From contig JAYRYJ010000004.1 of the NCBI GenBank assembly GCA_041917055.1, positions 62,001 to 126,000 of the forward strand: a stretch of DNA of 64,000 nucleotides, read 5' to 3'. Origin of the DNA: Pseudaquidulcibacter sp041917055 (GTDB lineage Bacteria; Pseudomonadota; Alphaproteobacteria; Caulobacterales; Aquidulcibacteraceae). The notes under the pieces were generated by a model. The model was not told where the DNA came from, searched no databases, and saw only the letters and a list, made by a program, of their open reading frames with translations. A program made the translations under genes and the position numbers. Below, piece by piece: positions 1-7,774 of the stretch (its first letter is position 1; every line of letters starts with the position of its first letter).

Positions 1-30
1 GCAATCTCAACCCATTCGCAGGAAAAGAAA

Positions 31-1500
31 ATGAAAATCACAACCAAGTCACAAGAAGGCTTATCACACGTTTATAATGTTATGATTGAAGTGGCGGAGC
101 TTTCGCAATCGCTTGAAGCCAAAATCACTGAAATTGCGCCAACACTTCACATTAAAGGTTTCCGCAAAGGCAAAGTGCCGCATGCGCATGTCAAAAAAAT
201 GTATGGCAAAGGCATTATGGCAGAGCTTTTGAACGAATTGGTTCAAAAAGGCGTCGATAAAGCAGTTAATGACAATAATGTCCGCCCTGCATCTAATCCT
301 GAAGTTTCCCAAGTTGAAAATGTTGATGCGATTATGGACGGTAAAGCGGATTTAGTGTTTGACGTTATGCTTGACGTCCTTCCGGAGTTTACGCCGATTT
401 CGGTTGAAACTTTGGAAATCACTCGCCCGGTTGCCGAGGCTTCTGACGAAGAAATTACGAAAGCATTAGAAGAAATTGCGTCGCAATCGAAATCTTATGA
501 AACCAAAAAAGGCAAAGCCAAAGATGGCGACGCAGTAGTTTGCGATTTCCTTGGCAAAATCGATGGCGTTCCATTTGATGGTGGCAAAGCCGAAGACGCA
601 CAAGTGGTTTTGGGTTCAAATTCATTCATTCCTGGCTTTGAGGCTGCTTTAGTTGGCGTTAAAGCGGGTGATGAAACTGTCATAAATGTGACATTCCCTG
701 AGGATTACGGCGTTCCTGCTTTGGCTGGTAAAGCGGCAACTTTCGACATTAATGTTAAAGATGTTCAAGAAGCCAAAGAGACGGCAATTGATGATGAATT
801 GGCGAAACGATTTGGTCTTTCCGACTTAGAAGCCCTTAAGCAGGCTATTGCCACCGATATTGAGCGCCAATTTGGCTCGCTTTCACGCGCAAAAGCAAAA
901 CGCGCATTGCTTGATCAATTAGACGGTGCACATTCCTTTGATTTGCCGCCAAAAATGGTTGAAGCTGAATTTGCAACAATTTGGCAACAAGTTGAGGCCG
1001 ACCGTGCCCAAGGAAATTCCGATCCGGATGATGAAGGCAAATCGGATGATGAATTGAAAGGCGAATATAAATCAATCGCCGAACGTCGCGTTCGTTTGGG
1101 TCTAGTTCTAGCTGAAATCGGTCGCGTTGGCGAAGTTACAATCTCAGACAATGAATTGGGTCAGGCATTGGCCAATGAAGCCAGCCGTTACCCGGGTCAA
1201 GAGCGTCAAGTGTATGATTTCTTCCGCAATAACCCACAAATGTTGGCACAATTACGTGCCCCTCTCTATGAGGAAAAAGTAGTTGATTTCATCCTTGGCA
1301 AAGCCAAAGTAACCGACGTCAAAGTTAGCCGCGAAGAATTAGAATCAGAAGACGATTCTGAACCTAGCGAAGCTAAACCTGCGAAAAAGCCGGCTGCGAA
1401 AGCAAAAAAAGCTAAAGACGAATCCAAATCGGATGATGCGGCTGAAACTAAAAAAGCAGCACCAAAAGCTAAAAAGGCGGCGAAAAAGACCGAAGAATAA
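31..1500 (+). CDS. tig: Trigger factor (ribosome-associated chaperone / PPIase)
   Basis: Trigger factor docks at the ribosome exit tunnel and shields nascent chains; it also has peptidyl-prolyl isomerase activity. The ribosome-binding signature GFRKGKVP is at residues 43-50, an FKBP-type domain spans about 160-245, and the chaperone C-domain follows to about 435. The 489 aa exceed the usual 430-450 because of a Lys/Ala/Glu-rich, low-complexity tail from about residue 440 with repeated AKK units. AGGAAAAG at 20-27 supports the ATG. It heads the tig-clpP-clpX-lon cluster typical of alphaproteobacteria and is followed by its own terminator. Confidence 0.97.
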   Translation: MKITTKSQEGLSHVYNVMIEVAELSQSLEAKITEIAPTLHIKGFRKGKVPHAHVKKMYGKGIMAELLNELVQKGVDKAVNDNNVRPASNPEVSQVENVDAIMDGKADLVFDVMLDVLPEFTPISVETLEITRPVAEASDEEITKALEEIASQSKSYETKKGKAKDGDAVVCDFLGKIDGVPFDGGKAEDAQVVLGSNSFIPGFEAALVGVKAGDETVINVTFPEDYGVPALAGKAATFDINVKDVQEAKETAIDDELAKRFGLSDLEALKQAIATDIERQFGSLSRAKAKRALLDQLDGAHSFDLPPKMVEAEFATIWQQVEADRAQGNSDPDDEGKSDDELKGEYKSIAERRVRLGLVLAEIGRVGEVTISDNELGQALANEASRYPGQERQVYDFFRNNPQMLAQLRAPLYEEKVVDFILGKAKVTDVKVSREELESEDDSEPSEAKPAKKPAAKAKKAKDESKSDDAAETKKAAPKAKKAAKKTEE

Positions 1501-1526
1501 GGTTTTTAGAGCATTTAATTGAAATT

Positions 1527-1560
1527 AAAGGCGCGTCTTTATGGCGCGCCTTTTATTTTT
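1527..1560 (+). terminator. Rho-independent terminator after tig
   Basis: A perfect 9-bp stem (1527-1535 with 1545-1553), GC-rich at its centre, encloses a 9-nt loop and runs into a T-rich tract. It separates tig from clpP, so clpP should have its own promoter between here and 1641. Confidence 0.85.
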
Positions 1561-1640
1561 TCCACAGTTTGATACATTGCATTAACTCTTTTTGCCCCAA
1601 TATCGCGTATTATTGCAAAATAATTATTTTGGATTTCATA

Positions 1641-2276
1641 ATGATCGATAAATTCTATAACGACCCGACTACTGCGTTAAATTTAGTTCCCATGGTTATT
1701 GAGCAAAGCTCAAGAGGCGAGCGGTCTTTTGATATTTTTTCGCGCCTACTGCGTGAAAGAATTGTCTTTGTATCGGGTCCTGTCGAAGATCATATGGCAT
1801 CGCTAATTTGTGCGCAATTATTGTTTTTGGAATCTGAAAATCCCAAAAAAGAAATTTCAATGTATATTAATTCGCCTGGCGGTGTCGTAACCGCTGGCAT
1901 GGCGATTTATGATACTATGCAATATATTCGTTCACCTGTTGCAACTTTGGTAATGGGGCAGGCGTGTTCAATGGGTTCATTATTATTGGCGGCGGGTGAA
2001 AAAGGAATGCGCGCAGCAACCCCAAATTCGTCGATTATGGTGCACCAACCGTCGGGCGGTTATCGTGGCCCCGCATCTGATATTGAGCGTCATGCTGAGG
2101 ATATGTTGAAAACCAAACGCCGTTTGAACGAAATTTACGTTAAACTCACAGGGCAGTCTTATGAGAAAATTGAACGCACTTTGGATCGCGATCATTTCAT
2201 GACACCGGATGAAGCGAAAGAATTTGGTATCATCGATAATGTATTTGAGAGACGCGCTGTTCCAGAAGAAGCCTAA
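1641..2276 (+). CDS. clpP: ATP-dependent Clp protease proteolytic subunit ClpP
   Basis: Serine peptidase that forms the 14-mer degradation chamber used by ClpX or ClpA. With the start at 1641 the product is 211 aa, and the triad reads Ser110 (QACSMGS), His135 (MVHQPSGG) and Asp184 (LDRDHF), with the same spacing as in E. coli ClpP. An upstream in-frame start at 1569 would add 24 residues with no counterpart in the family, so the ATG at 1641 (weak GGA at 1631) is preferred. It lies just ahead of its partner clpX. Confidence 0.97.
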   Translation: MIDKFYNDPTTALNLVPMVIEQSSRGERSFDIFSRLLRERIVFVSGPVEDHMASLICAQLLFLESENPKKEISMYINSPGGVVTAGMAIYDTMQYIRSPVATLVMGQACSMGSLLLAAGEKGMRAATPNSSIMVHQPSGGYRGPASDIERHAEDMLKTKRRLNEIYVKLTGQSYEKIERTLDRDHFMTPDEAKEFGIIDNVFERRAVPEEA

Positions 2277-2386
2277 GCGTTTATTTTAACAGATTTTTAT
2301 TTAATTATTTGGATTATGGCCTGAAAATTGATACAATCAAAAAAATCTAAGATTTTGATTTATTTTGGGCCTGTTTGGAGAAGCGA

Positions 2387-3652
2387 ATGACAAAAGTGCA
2401 AAGCGGTGATGGCAAAAATCCCCTTTATTGCAGTTTCTGCGGCAAGAGCCAGCATGAAGTTAGAAAACTCATTGCAGGTCCCACTGTTTTCATTTGCGAT
2501 GAATGCGTAGAGCTTTGCATGGATATTATCCGTGAAGAAAACAAAACCCAATTAGTCAAATCCAAAGAAGGCGTTCCAAGCCCGAAAGAAATCAAAGAAG
2601 TTTTGGACGATTATGTAATCGGTCAAGAACGTGCAAAACGCGTTTTGTCGGTTGCTGTTCACAATCATTATAAACGCCTCGCTCATGCGCAAAAAAATAA
2701 TGATGTTGAACTTGCTAAATCCAATATTCTTTTGATTGGCCCGACCGGTTGCGGCAAAACCCTTTTGGCACAGACCTTGGCACGCATTATTGATGTTCCA
2801 TTCACAATGGCGGACGCCACCACCTTGACCGAAGCTGGTTATGTCGGTGAAGACGTTGAGAATATCATTCTTAAACTATTGCAAGCATCAGATTATAATG
2901 TTGAACGCGCGCAACGCGGCATTGTTTATATAGATGAAATCGACAAAATTTCGCGCAAATCCGATAATCCGTCCATAACTCGTGACGTATCGGGTGAGGG
3001 TGTGCAACAGGCGCTTCTCAAACTTATGGAAGGCACAATTGCATCGGTTCCGCCACAAGGTGGTCGCAAACACCCGCAGCAAGAGTTTTTGCAAGTCGAT
3101 ACGACCAATATTCTATTCATCGCTGGCGGTGCATTCCCTGGCCTTGATACAATCATTTCGCGCCGTGGTACGGGTGCAGGGATTGGCTTTGGCGCGAATG
3201 TTCGATCCCCTGATGATCGTCGCACGGGTGACGTTTTAAAGGACCTTGAACCAGAAGATTTATTGAAATTTGGCTTAATCCCCGAATTTGTAGGTCGTAT
3301 GCCGGTTTTCGCAACCCTCGAAGATTTAGATGAGGCGGCATTAATCACCATTCTTACCGAACCTAAAAACGCATTGGTTAAACAATATCAACGCCTGTTC
3401 GAAATGGAAAATGTGAAACTAACTTTCACAGACGAAGCGCTTCACGCGGTCGCAAGTAAAGCCATTGCCCGTAAAACCGGTGCGCGTGGTTTGCGTTCAA
3501 TCCTTGAAGGTATTTTGCTTGACACAATGTTTGAACTTCCATCTTATGATGGTGTTGAAGAGGTCGTAATCAATGTTGAGGTGGTCGAAGGTCGCGCCCA
3601 ACCATTATTGATTTATTCCGAACGTGCAGAAAAAGCGTCAAAAGCAGGATAA
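2387..3652 (+). CDS. clpX: ATP-dependent Clp protease ATP-binding subunit ClpX
   Basis: AAA+ unfoldase that recognises substrates and feeds them into ClpP. The N-terminal zinc-binding domain uses Cys15, Cys18, Cys37 and Cys40. Walker A is GPTGCGKT at 118-125, followed by Walker B (YIDEID), the GYVG pore loop and an RKH loop. The product is 421 aa, a normal length. The ATG at 2387 is preceded by GGAG at 2377-2380; the TTG at 2375 lies inside that ribosome-binding site and is rejected. The gap of about 110 bp after clpP shows no clear terminator. Confidence 0.97.
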   Translation: MTKVQSGDGKNPLYCSFCGKSQHEVRKLIAGPTVFICDECVELCMDIIREENKTQLVKSKEGVPSPKEIKEVLDDYVIGQERAKRVLSVAVHNHYKRLAHAQKNNDVELAKSNILLIGPTGCGKTLLAQTLARIIDVPFTMADATTLTEAGYVGEDVENIILKLLQASDYNVERAQRGIVYIDEIDKISRKSDNPSITRDVSGEGVQQALLKLMEGTIASVPPQGGRKHPQQEFLQVDTTNILFIAGGAFPGLDTIISRRGTGAGIGFGANVRSPDDRRTGDVLKDLEPEDLLKFGLIPEFVGRMPVFATLEDLDEAALITILTEPKNALVKQYQRLFEMENVKLTFTDEALHAVASKAIARKTGARGLRSILEGILLDTMFELPSYDGVEEVVINVEVVEGRAQPLLIYSERAEKASKAG

Positions 3653-3689
3653 TTAACTGTCTTGTCTTGGGCAAAACTTATTTATGCCC

Positions 3690-3718
3690 CTTGAACATTA
3701 ATCTAAAACCCACCATCT
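3690..3718 (+). promoter_or_regulatory. Sigma32-like (heat-shock) promoter upstream of lon
   Basis: CTTGAA at 3690-3695, preceded by CCC, is separated by 15 nt from CACCATCT at 3711-3718. This matches the sigma32 (RpoH) pattern CTTGAA-N13-15-CCCCATNT except at one position of the -10 element. lon is a classic RpoH target. Promoter assignment is by sequence resemblance only. Confidence 0.6.
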
Positions 3719-3759
3719 TGATTTTGGTATCGAGTCCAAACGACTCGTGAAGAATTATT

Positions 3760-6156
3760 ATGACTGAAAAATATAAACTCCCGCTTTTGCCTTTGCGCGA
3801 TATTGTGGTTTTCCCACAGATGGTTTCGCCTTTATTTGTCGGACGTGAAAAATCCGTTCGTGCCCTAGAAGAAGCTATGAATGGCGATAAAACAATTATT
3901 CTCTGCGCACAAAAAGATGCGGGGATTGATGATCCGTCCAAAGAAGAAATTTTCGATGTCGGAACAATCGCGAGTGTTTTGCAATTATTGAAACTGCCTG
4001 ACGGCACAGTTCGCGTTTTGGTCGAAGGCAAACAACGCGCAAAAATCACCAAATTCATCGAAGAAAAAGAATTTTATACAGTCGAAGCAGAGATTTTGGA
4101 ATCAATCGGTGCCGAAACCAAAGACGCGCGTGCCCTTGCGCGTGCTACCAATGAGCAATTTGTAAATTATTCAAAACTTAACCGTAAAATCCCGGTTGAA
4201 GTTACAAATGGCCTTGCGCAAAATGAAGATCCGGTTTCTGTTTCAGATATTATTGCTGCAAATATCACCGTAAAAATTGAAGAAAAACAAGCGCTTTTGG
4301 CGACCGCAAGTGTGATGGCGCGACTTGAGAAACTTATTGGCCTTATGGATGGCGAAATTTCAGCGCTCCAAGTTGAACGCAAGGTTCGCAATCGCGTCAA
4401 AAAGCAAATGGAAAAGAGCCAACGCGAATATTATCTCAATGAACAAATGAAAGCTATTCAGCGCGAATTGGGTGACGGCGAAGAAAAAGACGAAATGGCG
4501 GAATTAGAGGCAAGCATAAAAGCCACAAAATTCACCAAGGAAGCCCGCGCAAAGGCCAATGCTGAATTTAAAAAACTTAAACAAATGCCGCCAATGAGTG
4601 CCGAATCAACCGTAGTTCGCAATTATCTTGATTGGATGTTGGCTCTGCCATGGGGCAATAATAAGAAGACACGCAACGACATTAATAAAGCCCAAGAAAT
4701 CCTTGATGCCGATCATTTCGGTCTTGAAAAAGTCAAGGAACGTATTTTGGAATACCTTGCGGTTCAAGGTCGTGTCGGCAAATTAAAAGGCCCAATCTTG
4801 TGTCTTGTCGGCCCACCAGGTGTTGGTAAAACTTCGTTAGGTAAGTCGATTTCGACCGCAACAGGACGTGATTTCGTGCGCGTTGCTTTGGGTGGGGTGC
4901 GTGATGAGGCCGAAATTCGCGGTCACCGCCGCACTTACATTGGCTCTATGCCCGGTCGTATTATTCAATCTTTGAAGAAAGCAAAAAGCAATAATCCGCT
5001 GTTTTTGCTTGATGAAATTGACAAAATGGGTGCCGATTATCGCGGCGATCCTGCTTCTGCCTTGCTTGAGGTTTTGGACCCGGAACAAAACAATACATTC
5101 AATGATCATTATCTTGAAGTTGACTATGATCTTTCAAATGTAATGTTCATAACCACCGCCAATTCCTTGAATATACATCAAGCGCTTTTGGATAGAATGG
5201 AAATCATTAGGCTCCCAGGTTATACCGAAGACGAAAAGGTCGAAATCACAAAGCGCCATCTTTTGCCAAAAATTCTTGAGGATCATGGCCTAAAAAAAGG
5301 TGAATTTGAGATTGAAGATGAGGCAATTCGCGATTTGGTTCGCCTTTATACTCGCGAAGCAGGTGTGCGTTCTTTAGAACGCGAAATTGCTAATCTCGCG
5401 CGCAAAACAGTTCGCAATATTGCCGCCAAAAAAGTCATGAGCTTGACCATAAATGCCGAAAATTTGGCAGAATATGCAGGTGTGCCAAAATTCCGTTTTG
5501 GCGAAATTGACCTTGAAGATCAAATCGGCGCGGTAACCGGCCTTGCTTGGACCGAAGTTGGCGGTGACACTTTAACCATTGAAGCCGTTCAAATGTATGG
5601 TAAGGGTCGCATGACTGTGACTGGTAATTTGCGCGACGTGATGAAAGAATCAATTTCTGCTGCTTCAAGTTATGTCAAAGCGAAAGCGCCGCAGTTCGGG
5701 ATTAAACCAACAATTTTCGACCAAACCGACATCCACGTCCATGTGCCGGAGGCCGCAACGCCAAAAGATGGACCATCGGCGGGCATTGCAATGATGACGG
5801 CAATTGTAAGTCTTTTGACTGATGTGCCCGTGTCGCGCTCTGTTGCCATGACAGGTGAAATAACCTTGCGTGGGCGGGTCTTACCGATTGGTGGTTTAAA
5901 AGAAAAACTTCTGGCTGCATTACGTGCGGGTGTGACTAAGGTTCTTATCCCAAAAGATAATGAGAAAGACCTTGCAGATATTCCGCAAAATGTGAAAGAT
6001 GTTTTGGAAATCATTCCGGTCGCCACAGCGGAAGAAGTTTTGGCACATGCACTTACCAAGCCACTAAGCCCGATTGAATGGACGGATGAAGATCAAGAAG
6101 CTGCAATGCGCGCACGTTCTAATGACGGCGGTCAAGGGGCGAACTTACCGCATTAA
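3760..6156 (+). CDS. lon: ATP-dependent protease Lon (endopeptidase La)
   Basis: Homohexameric AAA+ protease that degrades misfolded and regulatory proteins; in Caulobacter it clears CcrM and other cell-cycle factors. The 798-aa product has an N-terminal LAN substrate-binding domain (about 6-200), a coiled-coil linker, Walker A GPPGVGKT at 351-358 and a C-terminal protease domain with the Ser673 (PKDGPSAG) / Lys716 dyad. The ATG at 3760 follows a short GANTC-containing hairpin at 3731-3747. The hupB gene that often follows lon in alphaproteobacteria is absent; a desaturase-family gene follows instead. Confidence 0.97.
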   Translation: MTEKYKLPLLPLRDIVVFPQMVSPLFVGREKSVRALEEAMNGDKTIILCAQKDAGIDDPSKEEIFDVGTIASVLQLLKLPDGTVRVLVEGKQRAKITKFIEEKEFYTVEAEILESIGAETKDARALARATNEQFVNYSKLNRKIPVEVTNGLAQNEDPVSVSDIIAANITVKIEEKQALLATASVMARLEKLIGLMDGEISALQVERKVRNRVKKQMEKSQREYYLNEQMKAIQRELGDGEEKDEMAELEASIKATKFTKEARAKANAEFKKLKQMPPMSAESTVVRNYLDWMLALPWGNNKKTRNDINKAQEILDADHFGLEKVKERILEYLAVQGRVGKLKGPILCLVGPPGVGKTSLGKSISTATGRDFVRVALGGVRDEAEIRGHRRTYIGSMPGRIIQSLKKAKSNNPLFLLDEIDKMGADYRGDPASALLEVLDPEQNNTFNDHYLEVDYDLSNVMFITTANSLNIHQALLDRMEIIRLPGYTEDEKVEITKRHLLPKILEDHGLKKGEFEIEDEAIRDLVRLYTREAGVRSLEREIANLARKTVRNIAAKKVMSLTINAENLAEYAGVPKFRFGEIDLEDQIGAVTGLAWTEVGGDTLTIEAVQMYGKGRMTVTGNLRDVMKESISAASSYVKAKAPQFGIKPTIFDQTDIHVHVPEAATPKDGPSAGIAMMTAIVSLLTDVPVSRSVAMTGEITLRGRVLPIGGLKEKLLAALRAGVTKVLIPKDNEKDLADIPQNVKDVLEIIPVATAEEVLAHALTKPLSPIEWTDEDQEAAMRARSNDGGQGANLPH

Positions 6157-6206
6157 CCGCAATATTTTTGTGGTTTAAGCTCAATCTTAACTAAATTGGC
6201 ATAGAG

Positions 6207-6235
6207 ATTGCCCCCAATCGGATATTGGGGGCAAT
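6207..6235 (+). terminator. Perfect 12-bp hairpin between lon and the next gene, overlapping its RBS
   Basis: A 12-bp perfect stem (6207-6218 with 6224-6235) closes on the 5-nt loop CGGAT and ends 3 nt before the next ATG. It is placed like a lon terminator, but the T tract is poor. Its 3' arm contains the only purine-rich, Shine-Dalgarno-like stretch (GGGGG) ahead of the gene at 6239, so it may also hide that gene's ribosome-binding site. Confidence 0.55.
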
Positions 6236-6238
6236 TTC

Positions 6239-7291
6239 ATGTCAATTCAAAACAATAGTAGCGCTGTAAGTCTAAATACACGTTTCACATCTCCGGCATT
6301 TCTCGCAATTTTGGGAATGCTTACGGTCTATTCAATCATAGCGGTTTTGGGAATGGGTTTGATCTCAAAACTATTTCCCGCTGACTTAACCATAAACCTA
6401 TTCGGCGTTTCTAAAACCGTTCATCATATTCCGGAACGAATTGCAGGTGTTTATTTGCCTTTGGTGGTTTTATTTCCGGTTTCTTTCACGCTTGAGATAT
6501 TATTGATTGGTTGGGAAAAATCATCTCTTAACCGTATATTGAATGCAAGAACCCCGTCCATTAAATTGGATTTGGCTTGCTTTGTTTTGTCTGAATTGCA
6601 AATTTATAATGTCATTAAATTGATACTGACAGTCGGTTTAGCGTCAATAATTGGCAAATGGATAAATACGCATTTAAACGGTGTTTTCCCGCTATCCAAA
6701 GAAATGGCAGCACTGCCAATATTAGTTCAAGTGCCACTGTTTTATATGATTTATACCTTCTTTGATTATTGGGATCATAGATTAGAGCACACACGCTATT
6801 TATGGCCATTTCACCGTTTCCACCATTCGGCACAAGATATGTGTATGGTCACAACTATGCGCCAACACCCCGGTAACTTCATTCCGATTTTCCTTTTGAA
6901 TGTGCCAATGGCAATTATGGGTGCATCAACTGCGACGATGATTTGGGTCAATATTGTGGTTACTATTGTCGGTATTTTTCAGCATTCTAATATTGATACT
7001 AATTATGGATGGTTTGGTAAATTCTTGTTCCAATCGCCAAATCACCATCGTCAGCACCATATTTTGGATATTTCAAATGGCGTAGGCAATTTCTCAATGA
7101 TGCCATTATGGGATAAATTATTTGGTACTTGGTATGAAGCGGGCGACCAAACCCTGGAAATCGGTGTCGAAAAACAATATCAACAAGGCTATTCATTCAT
7201 TGGTGACGTTTTGCGTGACTATTTTGATTTCTGGCGCGGCCTAACCGGCGCGAAAGTCGATCCTTATGAAGGGTTTTATGAAAAGAAATAA
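6239..7291 (+). CDS. Sterol desaturase / fatty acid hydroxylase superfamily protein
   Basis: A 350-aa integral membrane di-iron oxygenase of the fatty acid hydroxylase superfamily. The eight-histidine iron-binding pattern is visible: HRLEH at 180-184, HRFHH at 192-196 and HHRQHH at 269-274. These clusters lie between hydrophobic segments (about 20-45, 70-95, 115-140, 160-180, 225-250). Bacterial members hydroxylate or desaturate lipids, carotenoids or sterol-like substrates; the substrate cannot be told here. The gene stands alone between lon and two tRNA genes. The start at 6239 abuts a hairpin that may control translation. Confidence 0.85.
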   Translation: MSIQNNSSAVSLNTRFTSPAFLAILGMLTVYSIIAVLGMGLISKLFPADLTINLFGVSKTVHHIPERIAGVYLPLVVLFPVSFTLEILLIGWEKSSLNRILNARTPSIKLDLACFVLSELQIYNVIKLILTVGLASIIGKWINTHLNGVFPLSKEMAALPILVQVPLFYMIYTFFDYWDHRLEHTRYLWPFHRFHHSAQDMCMVTTMRQHPGNFIPIFLLNVPMAIMGASTATMIWVNIVVTIVGIFQHSNIDTNYGWFGKFLFQSPNHHRQHHILDISNGVGNFSMMPLWDKLFGTWYEAGDQTLEIGVEKQYQQGYSFIGDVLRDYFDFWRGLTGAKVDPYEGFYEKK

Positions 7292-7372
7292 ATGAGTTCT
7301 AACTGCAAAGCGTGTGAAAAACGCCCTTCCAATTTCTAAATGCTTAGTCTATGACGCTGCTTCCTTAATTGG

Positions 7373-7448
7373 GGGCGCTTAGCTCAGCTGGAAGAGCATC
7401 TCGTTTACACCGAGAGGGTCGGCGGTTCGAACCCGTCAGCGCCCACCA
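7373..7448 (+). tRNA. tRNA-Val (anticodon TAC)
   Basis: A 76-nt cloverleaf: acceptor GGGCGCT pairs with AGCGCCC, the anticodon stem CTCG/CGAG holds loop TTTACAC (anticodon TAC), and the T-arm carries GGTTCGAACCC. The discriminator A is followed by a genome-encoded CCA at 7446-7448. Confidence 0.97.
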
Positions 7449-7491
7449 TTTGAGGGATTGTATGATACTGCTTTTTAGTATGAATGCCTGT

Positions 7492-7520
7492 TTGACTTAA
7501 AAAAGGTTTTTGTCTAATTC
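7492..7520 (+). promoter_or_regulatory. Sigma70-like promoter for tRNA-Asp
   Basis: TTGACT at 7492-7497 and TAATTC at 7515-7520 are separated by 17 nt. Transcription would begin near 7527, about 17 nt before the mature tRNA-Asp. This suggests tRNA-Asp is transcribed at least partly independently of the upstream tRNA-Val. Confidence 0.6.
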
Positions 7521-7543
7521 AGCGCTATCTTTCTGATAAATGC

Positions 7544-7620
7544 GCGGGTGTAGCTCAGTCGGTTAGAGTATCGGCCTGTCACGCCGAGGGTCGCGGGTTC
7601 GAGCCCCGTCACTCGCGCCA
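7544..7620 (+). tRNA. tRNA-Asp (anticodon GTC)
   Basis: A 77-nt cloverleaf: acceptor GCGGGTG pairs with CACTCGC (one G-U pair), anticodon loop CTGTCAC gives GTC, and the T-arm contains GGGTTCGAGCCC. The discriminator G is followed by an encoded CCA at 7618-7620. Its 3' end and terminator are partly duplicated about 100 bp downstream. Confidence 0.97.
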
Positions 7621-7763
7621 CTTCAAAAACCGCCCTTAACAGGGCGGTTTTTTGCGTTTTGCGAGTGACGAATCTTGTTTGGCGCAAAATAGCTAACTAT
7701 TTTGCACGGGGACTCGCGCCACTTCAAAAACGATCCAAGCAGGGCGGTTTTTTGCGTTTTGCG
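7611..7763 (+). repeat. Imperfect direct duplication of the tRNA-Asp 3' end plus terminator
   Basis: The block from the tRNA-Asp acceptor arm through the terminator (7611-7663) recurs at 7712-7763. Twenty bases are identical (7611-7630 and 7712-7731), then about 9-10 bases differ, then 23 bases are identical again (7641-7663 and 7741-7763). The second copy has lost the left arm of the terminator stem. Between the copies is a perfect 9-bp inverted repeat with a 4-nt loop (7684-7705). Confidence 0.85.
7625..7653 (+). terminator. Rho-independent terminator of tRNA-Asp
   Basis: A 12-bp perfect stem (7625-7636 with 7641-7652) with the tetraloop TAAC ends in six T residues, starting 4 nt after the tRNA CCA end. 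Confidence 0.9.
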
Positions 7764-7774
7764 GTGATTTTTAG

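Noticed and set aside
2926..3351. 141-aa minus-strand frame inside clpX
   Set aside because: It is antisense to the conserved AAA+ core; composition is that of a reverse-frame shadow.
3678..4058. 126-aa minus-strand frame over the lon promoter and 5' end
   Set aside because: It conflicts with the lon start and promoter and has no recognisable content.
5670..6059. 129-aa minus-strand frame inside the lon protease domain
   Set aside because: Antisense shadow; no ribosome-binding site or family features.
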